Source of the DNA: Liolophura sinensis
Lineage: Eukaryota; Mollusca; Polyplacophora; Chitonida; Chitonidae
Direction of reading: 5' to 3'
DNA: 62,000 nt
Assembly: GCF_032854445.1 (NCBI RefSeq)
Contig: NC_088296.1
Coordinates: 27,273,064 to 27,335,063, forward strand
Translations under genes and position numbers: made by a program
Shown here: positions 49,401-59,115 of the stretch, piece after piece
How the letters are laid out: every line of letters starts with the position of its first letter
Position numbering within the stretch: the stretch's first letter is position 1
Notes under the pieces: generated by a model
What the model was told of the DNA's origin: nothing
The model's database searches: none
Seen by the model: the letters and a program-made list of their open reading frames with translations, nothing else

Positions 49401-49895
49401 GTGAAGAAAGCTGGAGCAAACCCCTGCCCTTTGCCAGGTACCTGACAAACTTCCTCAATTATGTGAAGAAGCCGGAGAAAACGGCTGCCCTTTGCCAGGT
49501 ACCTCACAAACACCTTCACTTATGTGAAGAAGTCGGAGCAAACCATTGCCCTGTGCCACGTACCTGACAAACTCCTTCACTCATGTGAAGAAGCCGGAGC
49601 AAACTACTGCCCTTTGCCAGGTACCTGGCAAACTCCCTCACTTATGTGAAGAAGTCGGAGCAAACCGCTGCCCTTTGCCAGGTACCTGAAAAACTCCCTC
49701 ACTTATGTCAAGAAGCCGGAGCAAACCACTGCCCTTTGCCAGGTACCTGACAAACTCCCTCACTCATGTAAAGAAGTCGGAGCAAACCTCTGCCCAGTGC
49801 CAGGTACCTGACCAAACACCCCCACACATGTGAAGAACCCGGAGCAAACCACTGCCCTTTGCCAGGTATATGACAAAACTCTCTCACTGAAAGCT
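40441..49895. repeat. 61-bp satellite derived from the SINE-A core
   Basis: About 155 units of 61 bp: CACTTATGTGAAGAAGCCGG, AGCAAACCACTGCCCTTTGC, CAGGTACCTGACAAACTCCC. Point by point it aligns with reversed SINE-A from CACTTATACGACGG through CAGGTTGCTGGCAGACC to TTCCCAC, less about 23 bp. Marker units with GAATTAAGACTAAG occur at about 41,151, 43,219, 44,924, 46,088 and 46,454, each followed by similar neighbours in the first three cases, showing duplication of multi-unit blocks. The right third (46.8-48.4 kb) carries a GATCAAACCGCTGCCCA subtype. Each unit includes GGTACCTG with a KpnI-type palindrome GGTACC. Open frames rotate through the array and are not genes. Confidence 0.97.
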
Positions 49896-49904
49896 GCATA
49901 TTAC

Positions 49905-49995
49905 CAGCCAGAGCTGGATTTGAACATGCGATCTACTGGTCACGGGCCTCATACTCCTGCAATTCAAGAATCTGAGCCATGACACATACGCCCAG
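49905..49995 (-). mobile_element. tRNA-like SINE head remnant
   Basis: Read in reverse: TCATGGCTCAGATTCTTGAA contains TGGCTCAG of an A-box, and further on CATGTTCAAATCCAGCTC contains a good B-box (GTTCAAATCC). Spacing is typical of a tRNA-derived head, but no body of SINE-A or SINE-B follows directly, so the family is uncertain. Confidence 0.5.
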
Positions 49996-50055
49996 CTGAA
50001 TAAACTCAGCACACAAGTACATTCAAAGGGCTGCCATTGAAATTTCAGTGAAATT

Positions 50056-50150
50056 ATTCATTTACTTATTTGATTGCAGTACATGACCCAAAATATTTCA
50101 TTTATACGACAGGATTATAGTGGGAGAAAACTGGAAAGGGCCCGAGGGCA
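50056..50150 (-). mobile_element. SINE-A 3' fragment
   Basis: CATTTACTTATTTGATTGCA, GTACATGACCCAAAATATTT, CATTTATACGACAGGATTAT and AGTGGGAGAAAACTGGAAAG match the 3' half of SINE-A with deletions. It lies about 160 bp beyond the end of the 61-bp satellite. Confidence 0.75.
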
Positions 50151-50164
50151 AGTTTTGCCCACTG

Positions 50165-50424
50165 CACCCTTCCTGTAGATTCTGTAGGAGAGGAAAACAG
50201 CACCCCGCAATAGCTGCCCAATTTGACCACAAATTTCATCCATGACTAACTTGCCCATATTTTCTGATTCTGAGAGTTCTGCTGATCTAGAACGGTGTTT
50301 TGAGGTTTGCTTGGAACATGGATGATATTCTGCTGGCAAGATGTAAGTTTCAGCACCAAGCATAACATTTTGTGACATTTACTTGCCTCTAAAAATGCAC
50401 TTTTGTGGGTGAACTTTTTAGGTC
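50165..50424 (-). repeat. Dispersed repeat family C, copy 2
   Basis: Reverse-orientation copy of the element at 23,622: AATGTCACAAAATGTTATGC, TGGTGCTGAAACTTACATCT, CTCAAAACACC, CAGAACTCTCAGAATCAG and ATGGGCAAGTTAGTCATGGA. It keeps an 87-residue open frame starting MSQNVMLGAETY with MGKLVMDE near its middle. This copy is longer at the 3' side than copy 1. Confidence 0.7.
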
Positions 50425-51878
50425 AATCAGGTAATGTGTGTTACATAAAATGTGTAGTCAAAAACTAAAATCTGCTATGAATATATCAAACAAAAAATTT
50501 AGTGAAATGGATCAACAAGATTGTGACACCTGATAATTAAAAAATTCAATAGCATTTAAACACACTCAATCATCTCTTCTTGATGTAATTTATTGCTAAC
50601 AAAAACCGATCAATATATGTTTTACATTCAGAAGTCAGATTATGAACAACGAGCAAACTGGAAGTTGTGGTTTTTCTAAATTGTTTTTTGTCTACAATAT
50701 GACCTCTGAATGTATAATGTCTACAGTTCATCTTACCTAGCCAATTACCATGGTTACCACTCTATCAGGTGTTTTTAGTATGCCATTAATGTGTTAAGAT
50801 GTGATACCTGTCTGTAGTCATTTGCATAGATCTCCTTGCTTCTGTAACGGGGAAACTTTGCCAACTAAAGCCATCGGGGCAGAAGATGTCTAATTGTTCA
50901 CTCCTGCCTTCTGTGATGATGATTTTTATTTTAACTGATTTCCATCCAGCTTGGACCAAAAATTGCCATAACACCGGAAAAGGTATCCCATTTTACCCTG
51001 TTTTAGAATAGATGGTTGAAAACTCAAAACTGTCACCTCATACTTCACAAATGATACTTCTGAAAATACGGTAGTAAGAATTTGACCAGGCAAACAGCAG
51101 AGTGGTTGAGAACTCATAGGTTTTAATTCATACTGAATATTAGGCCACAAGTTAGCACAGGGAGCAGATACTCTGACTGTTACAAGATTGTCACATGGTC
51201 AGTGTATACATTTATGCAAGAACTGCCCAGTATTTATAAAGAACATAGCCTTCTTTAATTCAGTGAATTGTCAACTTACCACTTTATAAACACAGTGATG
51301 CCACCTATAACAATGACAGCAGAAGACCTACATGTATACAAAGCCCTGAAGGTTTTTCTTCAGACACTATTATCAGCGAGAATAAAATTCAAAGACTACA
51401 AGAGTAAACAAACAAAACAACAATGTAAATTCAAACAGCACTATACTTTGATTGATCCTGTCTTCAAAAGTCCATTTTCAGAGCACTACAATTTCAACTT
51501 CAGCCAGTCAAGTGACCCATGTTTCCAGAAAAGAAACCAAAGCTTTCAGTGACATCAGATCAAAAGTCACAAATGGTGTTCTTGCAGTTCTTCTCAAAAT
51601 CCTATGGAAAGTCACATTCTCATGTTTCAAGAAGTTCTAACATTGGTAACCAAACCATAATTCTAAATATTCAAATGACCTGAATCCCAGTCCAGTGATT
51701 GGTTGGGATATAATAGGATCATATTTCACCATATAGCAGGCCAAGCCAATCACAGCACAATGCCCTGAGTCCCAAGCCACCGACTGGTTTGTAAATAACA
51801 CGTCAAAAGACCCACAATTCTTTGCTACATGTAAATGGTCTGCCTTTTTTCTCAAGAGGAAATGTTCATCCTTTCTTG
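50425..51878 (-). other. Downstream region and likely 3' UTR of the minus-strand gene
   Basis: Unique sequence after the stop codon at 51,879-51,881. Open frames in it (for example 51,637-51,882 and 50,926-51,150, minus) look like untranslated sequence. Possible polyadenylation signals are listed separately. Confidence 0.45.
50925..50930 (-). terminator. Candidate polyadenylation signal AATAAA
   Basis: TTTATT on the plus strand reads AATAAA on the minus strand, about 950 bp after the stop codon at 51,879. A second AATAAA lies at 50,589-50,594. Which one is used cannot be told from sequence alone. Confidence 0.35.
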
Positions 51879-51917
51879 TCATGTGTTAACCAGTTCTTCC
51901 TCTGCCCGTTTTCTTTC
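51879..51917 (-). CDS. Last coding exon of the minus-strand gene, with stop
   Basis: An acceptor (TTTTTATCTCCAG) at 51,918-51,930 opens a 39-nt coding segment reading ERKRAEEELVNT and then TGA. It starts in phase 0, which matches the phase-0 end of the preceding exon (53,674). The peptide continues the same charged, coiled-coil-like pattern. The agreement of phase, acceptor and amino-acid character is what supports this very short exon. Confidence 0.75.
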   Translation of the reverse strand, partial: ERKRAEEELVNT

Positions 51918-52149
51918 CTGGAGATAAAAATGACAGGAAACCATGAATATTTAAACTTTATGTACAGTAATCACTTATAGTTTTAGAACCATTTACTTAC
52001 AGTCCCCTGGGATACAGAATCGATTCTCATTGGCCGGTGTGAGCGATGGGCAAGTCCAGGCTAAGCTGAAGTATGACAGATTTATTCAAGCATGCCCAAT
52101 GTTGCAGAATTTAAACCCAGGAAACCTTATCAAAACTGTCAGCCAGTCA

Positions 52150-52215
52150 GTATCCATTCTGTAATACCTTTAAACATGTAATACCTTTAAACATGTAATA
52201 CCTTTAAACATGTAA
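52150..52215. repeat. 17-bp repeat (TAATACCTTTAAACATG)
   Basis: Four head-to-tail copies in the intron between the last two exons of the minus-strand gene, nearly identical. Confidence 0.93.
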
Positions 52216-52603
52216 TACCTTTAAACATGTTTTCACAATGATATTCGCCATAATCAATCATTCATTTAATTACTGTCACAAAAAGAACACATATTTTTTT
52301 TTTACATTCTATTGCAATAATCGATATTAAACATGTGCAACACTCATTAAAATAAAGTATCAAAGATCTTAACAAACGATCTTAAATGTCACTGTTTGGG
52401 GGTGACAAAACTTTTTCAGTGGCATTTAGAAGTTTGGCAGCACAGAAGATTCTTGTGGATGTACATGAACAAACTTTATTTGTGGACTATGTTTTGATGC
52501 GTAAATACCCTAAGTATCTCCCAGTTCATCTGTTACTCCAGTATTTATAACGCTATTTAGTTTCTACATCAAAGCATGGTACAAGAATAAATAGAATTTG
52601 TAC

Positions 52604-53345
52604 GTTATGATTGGTCGAATTAGAAGACCAACATTAGACAATTGCCACTTCTGACACCTTGCTATGATTGATTGTCGCATATACATACAAAGAATTAGAA
52701 GACAAACGCTAGACTTACAATTGCCACTTCTGACACCTTGCTATGATTGGTTGCCATATATAGATACAAATAATTAGAAGACAAACACTAGACTTACAAT
52801 TGCCACTTCTGACACCATGCCATGATTGATTGTCATATATAGATACAAATAATTAGAAGACAAACACTAGACTGACAGCTGCCACTTCTGACACCATGCT
52901 ATGATTGATTGTCGTATATAGATACAAAGAATTAGAAGACAAACGCTAGACTTACAATTGCCACTTCTGACACCATGCTATGATTGGTTGCCATATATAG
53001 ATACAAAGAATTAGAAGACAAACACTAGACTTACAATTGCCACTTCTGACACCATGCCATGATTGGTTGTTGTATATAGATACAAAGAATTAGAAGACAA
53101 ACACTAGACTTACAATTGCCACTTCTGACACCATGCCATGATTGGTTGTCATATATAGATACAAAGAATTAGAAGACAAACACAAGACTGACAGCTGCCA
53201 CTTCTGACACCATGCCATGATTGATTGTTGTATATAGGTACAAATAATTAGAAGACAAACACTAGACTTACAATTGCCACTTCTGACACCATGCTATGAT
53301 TGGTTGTTGTATATAGATACAAAGACTTAGAAGACAAACACAAAA
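52604..53345. repeat. 79-bp intronic minisatellite
   Basis: About nine units of 78-79 bp: GACACCATGCTATGATTGGT, TGTCATATATAGATACAAAG, AATTAGAAGACAAACACTAG, ACTTACAATTGCCACTTCT. Two units carry ACTGACAGCTGCC instead of ACTTACAATTGCC and are placed four units apart. The array fills the middle of the 1.76-kb intron between the exons at 51,917 and 53,674. Confidence 0.95.
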
Positions 53346-53673
53346 TAGACAACTGCAACGTAATCCTGTACTAGCTTCTGACATACTAGTGCAGTGAGAA
53401 CAGAAATCATGGACTGATGACATCTCAGACAGTACTAGTAGTGTAAACATACATGTATATCATAACATTGTACATCCAAAAGAACCTCTTTGCTGTTTAC
53501 AGACAAATCACACTCAGACATAAAAATGTAATTGTTCTATTACATAAATGGGACTGATAAATCCCGGCAAAAATGTGTTATTACTGATTACTGTCTCTTC
53601 CCACGATGATGCAATCTGGACAGTTACCTGTCGGAGTAATGCTGAAGTTTTCCTCTCAAGTACATCAACTTAC

Positions 53674-53749
53674 CCTTTCCAGCTTCATTCTCTTCTTAGA
53701 TCTTTCCTCTTCCTCATTTTCAAACATCTCTTCTAGTTTTTGTTTGTAT
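53674..53749 (-). CDS. Coding exon of the minus-strand gene (acidic coiled-coil part)
   Basis: Acceptor TTGTTTCACAG precedes the exon and donor GG|GTAAGT follows it. The 76 nt add one base to the split codon from the previous exon (AT|A, Ile) and then 25 codons including KLEEMFENEEEE and SKKRMKLER, ending in phase 0. The sequence is strongly charged with leucines at heptad-like positions, consistent with a coiled coil ending in a basic stretch. No domain is recognised. Confidence 0.8.
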
Positions 53750-53964
53750 CTGTGAAACAAGTGATAAAATATTATTTTTAATGGGTAAAGTTTTCATTTC
53801 CCACAGGATTATTTTCCTACCTTGAAAACAAACCTCACAACAAATTTTAAAGAAGAGGGAGTCATGCAAGGGAGTGAACTCTTGGTTCACCCTGCACCCT
53901 GACAGCCCAGTGTCACCCACAAATTTATCTATCACATGGAAAAGTTAGATTCCATTGTTTAATG

Positions 53965-54060
53965 GCTCCCTCAAGAATCTGAGTAGTAAGCTGCCTCACC
54001 TGACCCAATATACTGATAAAGGTCAACCAGTCGTTGCTTGTAACACAAGCATGGATTTTT
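53965..54060. mobile_element. SINE-B-related fragment in an intron
   Basis: AGTAGTAAGCTGCCTCACCT and ATACTGATAAAGGTCAACCA followed by GTCGTTGC match, in the same order, the SINE-B internal sequence at 18,025-18,080 (AAGTAAGCCGCCCCGCC, ATACTGATACGGGTCAACCA). The ends are missing or too diverged to see. Confidence 0.6.
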
Positions 54061-54315
54061 TATTTTCCTCCAAAAATGATATGTTAGAAATTAACGCACA
54101 CATACAAACTGAAGGCAAAGTAATCTTAAATACAAACTCATGGAAAGAGCTCGGTCTTTAAATCAGGGCTGGGCAGGTTTACGAAGTACTGGCCGAGCCC
54201 AAAGGTTAAGTCATGGTCTATTGTTTCCTCCAATAACAAAATCTGGCCATCATGAGCTGTGAAAAATTCTCTTGTTAAACATGAACAGATTTTCAAACAC
54301 ATGAACAATGTAAAT

Positions 54316-54496
54316 CTTCAACCTTTTCGACCTCTAAAGCACCTTTCTCAGTGAAATTTATACACACAATTATTATGAATTGATGCTAAAACGATTTGTG
54401 CGTTTCATAAAACTGTACAAATTATTTCTACACACACACAGATGTCTTAGAATATTTTAAAACATTGGTTTCAGAGGTGGTTGAGAAAGGTTGAAG
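54316..54496 (+). mobile_element. Small TIR element (MITE-like), copy 4, clearest ends
   Basis: About 181 bp starting CTTCAACCTTTTCGACCTCT and ending AGAGGTGGTTGAGAAAGG plus TTGAAG. The terminal CTTCAACCTTT and AAAGGTTGAAG are exact inverted repeats of 11 bp, extended imperfectly to about 20 bp. AAAT lies on the left and AAAT on the right and may be a short target duplication. The interior (TTTCATAAAACTGTACAAAT, TTTCTACACAC) matches copies 1-3. It lies in an intron of the minus-strand gene. Confidence 0.78.
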
Positions 54497-54601
54497 AAAT
54501 AGGCTAAAACATTCTTGGGTCACCTGTGCAACAGATATTTTTCAAACCCTGTCACAGGTGAATATATTACTTGTGCCGCTACTGTAGGCCAGATAACTTA
54601 C

Positions 54602-54719
54602 ATGTCACTCTCGGGGTTGTTTTCCTGGTTACGGCACCTCTCTAGTTTCTTCTCTAGAGACTTCACCAGGTCCTGATCTTTCTGGCTGCTGGCCTGGTTC
54701 TTCACCATGTACTTGATTC
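54602..54719 (-). CDS. Coding exon of the minus-strand gene (helical part)
   Basis: Bounded by acceptor GCTTGTGTCAG and donor ACAT|GTAAGT. The 118 nt complete a split codon (C|GA, Arg), encode 38 residues starting IKYMVKNQASSQKDQDLVKS and including LEKKLERCRNQENNPESD, and leave two bases (AT). The joins on both sides conserve the frame. Residues LVKSLEKKLERC look like a coiled coil. This is among the most secure exons in the window. Confidence 0.85.
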
Positions 54720-54732
54720 CTGACACAAGCAA

Positions 54733-54750
54733 AACAACAACAACAACAAC
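54733..54750. repeat. AAC trinucleotide microsatellite
   Basis: Six AAC repeats just upstream (in the minus-strand sense) of the acceptor at 54,720. On the transcript it reads GTT repeats and may add to the pyrimidine-rich tract. Confidence 0.9.
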
Positions 54751-56239
54751 AGATCAGCACAAATAAATCAGCTCCCGAGTCAAGAACAGACAGACAAATG
54801 TAACTGTAACTTGGAAATTCTTACACTAATTAAAACGTATGCAAAGCCCTGTCATTTTATCAGTTTTAACCACATAGGGACAAGCTATAACCTTACATAA
54901 CCTTGGGACTGTCACCTGAAGCCGTTTTGCAGTTCAACAATATGACAATGGGGTACGAGTCATGTGACGTCATGGCGCATTCCATGACAAGGTACGAATT
55001 TCTGATTAAAATGAGACAGCACCTGACTAATGTTTATGACCACTAAAAGACTACCATTCAAAATACCTTAAATCGGCATTAAATATTTTTTGAGTGAGTT
55101 TTTCAACCCAGAAAAAAGTTTAATGAAACTTTTGTCTTAACACAGCGTCAGCGATGAAGGTCTAAGTGATAAATATAGTTTTCTCAGAAAATGGACATAC
55201 CATAAGAATATGTCTTCCACCGCTTGAACTGTTGATACAGCTGGCCTATTATATCACTTACATGGAACTCCAGCGACCCTGTTTCAATAGCCTAGCCCCT
55301 GGAGGAGCTGTGCTGGTGATTTTGACCCCCAATTAAATGCTTACAAACTTACAATAGAATTGCTGTACAACTAGATTCATGCTCAAATCTGAAACAAACG
55401 GAAATAAATCTAAACACCACTGAGGCTGATGTAGGCATTGGACTGTCCCTAGATTTTATGCTTCAATTTTGTAGCTCTGCCTTCTAAGATGAAAGCAGTG
55501 CTGGCTTGAACACCGCGTTTTTTTTGTATTTTACAAAAACGGAAAAAACACTCCTTGTACGCAAGAAAGACGAAGAAGCAAAATTTAAATTATTCAGTTG
55601 TAATACATTCAGAGAAAAAAATTATGTTATCAGATTTTTATTTCATTCTAAGTGTTGTCCTGTGAGATGCCGTCTTCTCATTCCCACAAACCATGGGGCA
55701 TGAATTTTGCGCTGACTGTGCTATTTATTATTTAGAAACTGCTGACTAAACGCTAAAATGAACGACAAAAAAATGGGGAGAAGAGTGTGGTTTGGGCCAA
55801 GACGGTATGGTTATGTCTGACATACTTTCTGATGCCACCGTTGAATGTTGCACAGCTTGTAAATCACCTGATTATGCTTCTGTGTTGGTCCATAAATGAT
55901 ACAGACCTGCCTCACAAAACTTTGTAAATGGTGTTTAGGCTACATGTAACTAAATCTTTGTAAACGATCTCAAAATGATGTTGTATGCAGTAGTTTTGTG
56001 TTATCATATGTCATTTCATAGAGTGAATTGGTAAAGACTACATCACAGCTTAGGCCACGCAATCTGATAGCAATGTGTTTGATTGGATAAAATTCTCAAG
56101 ATGGTTGCCTCCACTCACACCAGTCATTTGTGCAGTATTGTCATTTTGTTTTACATGTTATCCTCTGCAATCTCATAAAAAAATGAAGTATGATACTTTT
56201 TAGAAAGCTTGAATATCCTGCTTTCGACTGAAATGTGTT

Positions 56240-56352
56240 TCAGCCAGGTGCTATCTTGTCTTTAGTCAGGTGCTGTCCTATCCTTAGTCAGGTACTGTCT
56301 TGTCCTTAGTCAGGTACTGTCTTGTCCTTAGTCAGGTACTGTCTTGTCCTTT
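56240..56352. repeat. 22-bp repeat (TTAGTCAGGTACTGTCTTGT)
   Basis: Four to five copies of CCTTAGTCAGGTACTGTCTTGT in the intron upstream of the exon at 54,719. The first copies are slightly diverged (CAGCCAGGTGCTATC). Confidence 0.92.
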
Positions 56353-56476
56353 AAAGTTGATTTATAGTTTTATCAAGCACGACTTTGGACATTTAGGTAT
56401 TTTTCAACCTCTTTTCTGAAATAAATCAAGTTATATTATTTGTTATCTGTTTGTCTTGGTAACTAACAGTACTCAC

Positions 56477-56544
56477 GTTTCACCTGCTGTACAGTCTTTA
56501 GCAACTGTTCTTTAGGTCCTGCTAACAGAGTCCCAGTGACATAC
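56477..56544 (-). CDS. Coding exon of the minus-strand gene
   Basis: Acceptor TGTTCTGATTTCAG and donor AAAC|GTGAGT bound 68 nt. It supplies the third base of a split Gly codon (GG|G), 22 codons containing YVTGTLLAGPKEQLLK and TVQQVK, and one base (C) for the next split codon. The other two frames contain stops. The 46-bp array starts only about 22 bp upstream of this exon in the transcript sense. Confidence 0.8.
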
Positions 56545-56566
56545 CTGAAATCAGAACAAGCATTCT

Positions 56567-59115
56567 ATGACAGAGATAGCGACTGAAGGAGAACGGTATA
56601 TGGTAAATGACACAGATACGGACAGGGACTGAAGGAGAACGGTATATGGTAAATGACAGAGATAGGAACAGGGACTGAAGGAGTACAGTATATGGTAAAT
56701 GACACAGATACGGACAGGGACTGAAGGAGAATGGTATATGGTAAATGACAGAGATAGGAACAGGGACTGAAGGAATATGGTAAATGACACAGATAGGAAC
56801 AGGGACTGAAGGAGCACGGTATATGGTAAATGACAGAGATAGCGACTGAAGGAGCACGGTATATGGTAAATGACACAGATAGGAACAGGGACTGAAGGAG
56901 TAAGGTACATGGTAAATGACAGAGATAGGAACAGGGACTGAAGGAGTACGGTATATGGTAAATGACACAGATAAGGACAGGGACTGAAGGAGTACGGTAT
57001 ATGGTAAATGACACAGATAAGGACAGGGGCTGAAGGAATATGGTAAATGACACAGATACGGACAGGGACTGAAGGAGTACGGTACATGGTAAATGACAGA
57101 GATAGGAACAGGGACTGAAGGAGAACGGTATATGTTAAATGACAGAGATAGGGACAGGGGCTGAAGGAATATGGTAAATGACACAGATAGGAACAGGGAC
57201 TGAAGGAGTAAGGTACATGGTAAATGACAGAGACAGGAACAGGGACTGAAGGAGAACGGTATATGTTAAATGACACAGATACGGACAGGGACTGAAGGAG
57301 TAAGGTACATGGTAAATGACAGAGATAGCGACTGAAGGAGCACGGTATATGGTAAATGACACAGATAGGAACAGGGACTGAAGGAGTAAGGTACATGGTA
57401 AATGACAGAGATAGGAACAGGGAATGAAGGAGAACGGTATATGGTAAATGACACAGATACGGACAGGGACTGAAGGAGAACGGTATATGGTAAATGACAC
57501 AGATACGGACAGGGACTGAAGGAGTACGGTACATGGTAAATGACAGAGATAGGAACAGGGAATGAAGGAGAACGGTATATGGTAAATGACACAGATATGG
57601 ACAGGGACTGAAGGAGTACGGTATATGTTAAATGACAGAGATAGGGACAGGAGCTGAAGGAATATGGTAAATGACACAGATAGGAACAGGGACTGAAGGA
57701 GTAAGGTACATGGTAAATGACAGAGACAGGAACAGGGACTGAAGGAGAACGGTATATGTTAAATGACACAGATACGGACAGGGACTGAAGGAGTACGGTA
57801 TATGGTAAATGACACAGATACGGACAGGGACTGAAGGAGTACGGTATATGTTAAATGACAGAGATAGGGACAGGGGCTGAAGGAATATGGTAAATGACAC
57901 AGATAGGAACAGGGACTGAAGGAGTAAGGTACATGGTAAATGACAGAGATAGGAACAGGGACTGAAGGAGAACGGTATATGTTAAATGACAGAGATAGGG
58001 ACAGGGGCTGAAGGAATATGGTAAATGACACAGATAGGAACAGGGACTGAAGGAGTAAGGTACATGGTAAATGACAGAGACAGGAACAGGGACTGAAGGA
58101 GAACGGTATATGTTAAATGACACAGATACGGACAGGGACTGAAGGAGTAAGGTACATGGTAAATGACAGAGATAGCGACTGAAGGAGCACGGTATATGGT
58201 AAATGACACAGATAGGAACAGGGACTGAAGGAGAATGGTATATGGTAAATGACACAGATACGGACAGGGACTGAAGGAGAACGGTATATGGTAAATGACA
58301 CAGATACGGACAGGGACTGAAGGAGTACGGTACATGGTAAATGACAGAGATAGGAACAGGGAATGAAGGAGAACGGTATATGGTAAATGACACAGATATG
58401 GACAGGGACTGAAGGAGTACGGTATATGTTAAATGACAGAGATAGGGACAGGAGCTGAAGGAATATGGTAAATGACACAGATAGGAACAGGGACTGAAGG
58501 AGTAAGGTACATGGTAAATGACAGAGACAGGAACAGGGACTGAAGGAGAACGGTATATGTTAAATGACACAGATACGGACAGGGACTGAAGGAGTACGGT
58601 ATATGGTAAATGACACAGATACGGACAGGGACTGAAGGAGTACGGTATATGTTAAATGACAGAGATAGGGACAGGGGCTGAAGGAATATGGTAAATGACA
58701 CAGATAGGAACAGGGACTGAAGGAGTAAGGTACATGGTAAATGACAGAGATAGGAACAGGGAATGAAGGAGAACGGTATATGGTAAATGACACAGATACG
58801 GACAGGGACTGAAGGAGTACGGTATATGTTAAATGACAGAGATAGGGACAGGAGCTGAAGGAATATGGTAAATGACACAGATAGGAACAAGGACTGAAGG
58901 AGTAAGGTACATGGTAAATGACAGAGATAGGAACAGGGACTGAAGGAGAACGGTATATGGTAAATGACACAGATACGGACCGGGACTGAAGGAGTACGGT
59001 ATATGGTAAATGACAGAAATAGGGACAGGGGCTGAAGGAATATGGTATATGGTAAATGACAGATAGGGATAGGGACTGAAGGAGTATGGTATATGGTAAA
59101 CTACAGAGATAAGAC
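56567..59115. repeat. 46-bp intronic satellite with an 801-bp higher-order repeat
   Basis: About 55 units of 37-46 bp: GAGTACGGTATATGGTAAAT, GACACAGATACGGACAGGGA, CTGAAG. Variants: AGGAAC/CGGACA/GGGACA, ACACAG/ACAGAG, and short units GAATATGG without the GTACGGTAT part. Variant order is repeated at a distance of 801 bp (for example GGAGCTGAAG at 57,650 and 58,451), and a third copy is at 58,851. The minus strand is stop-poor, giving frames up to 327 residues that are not genes. It fills the intron between the exons at 56,544 and 61,564. Confidence 0.96.
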
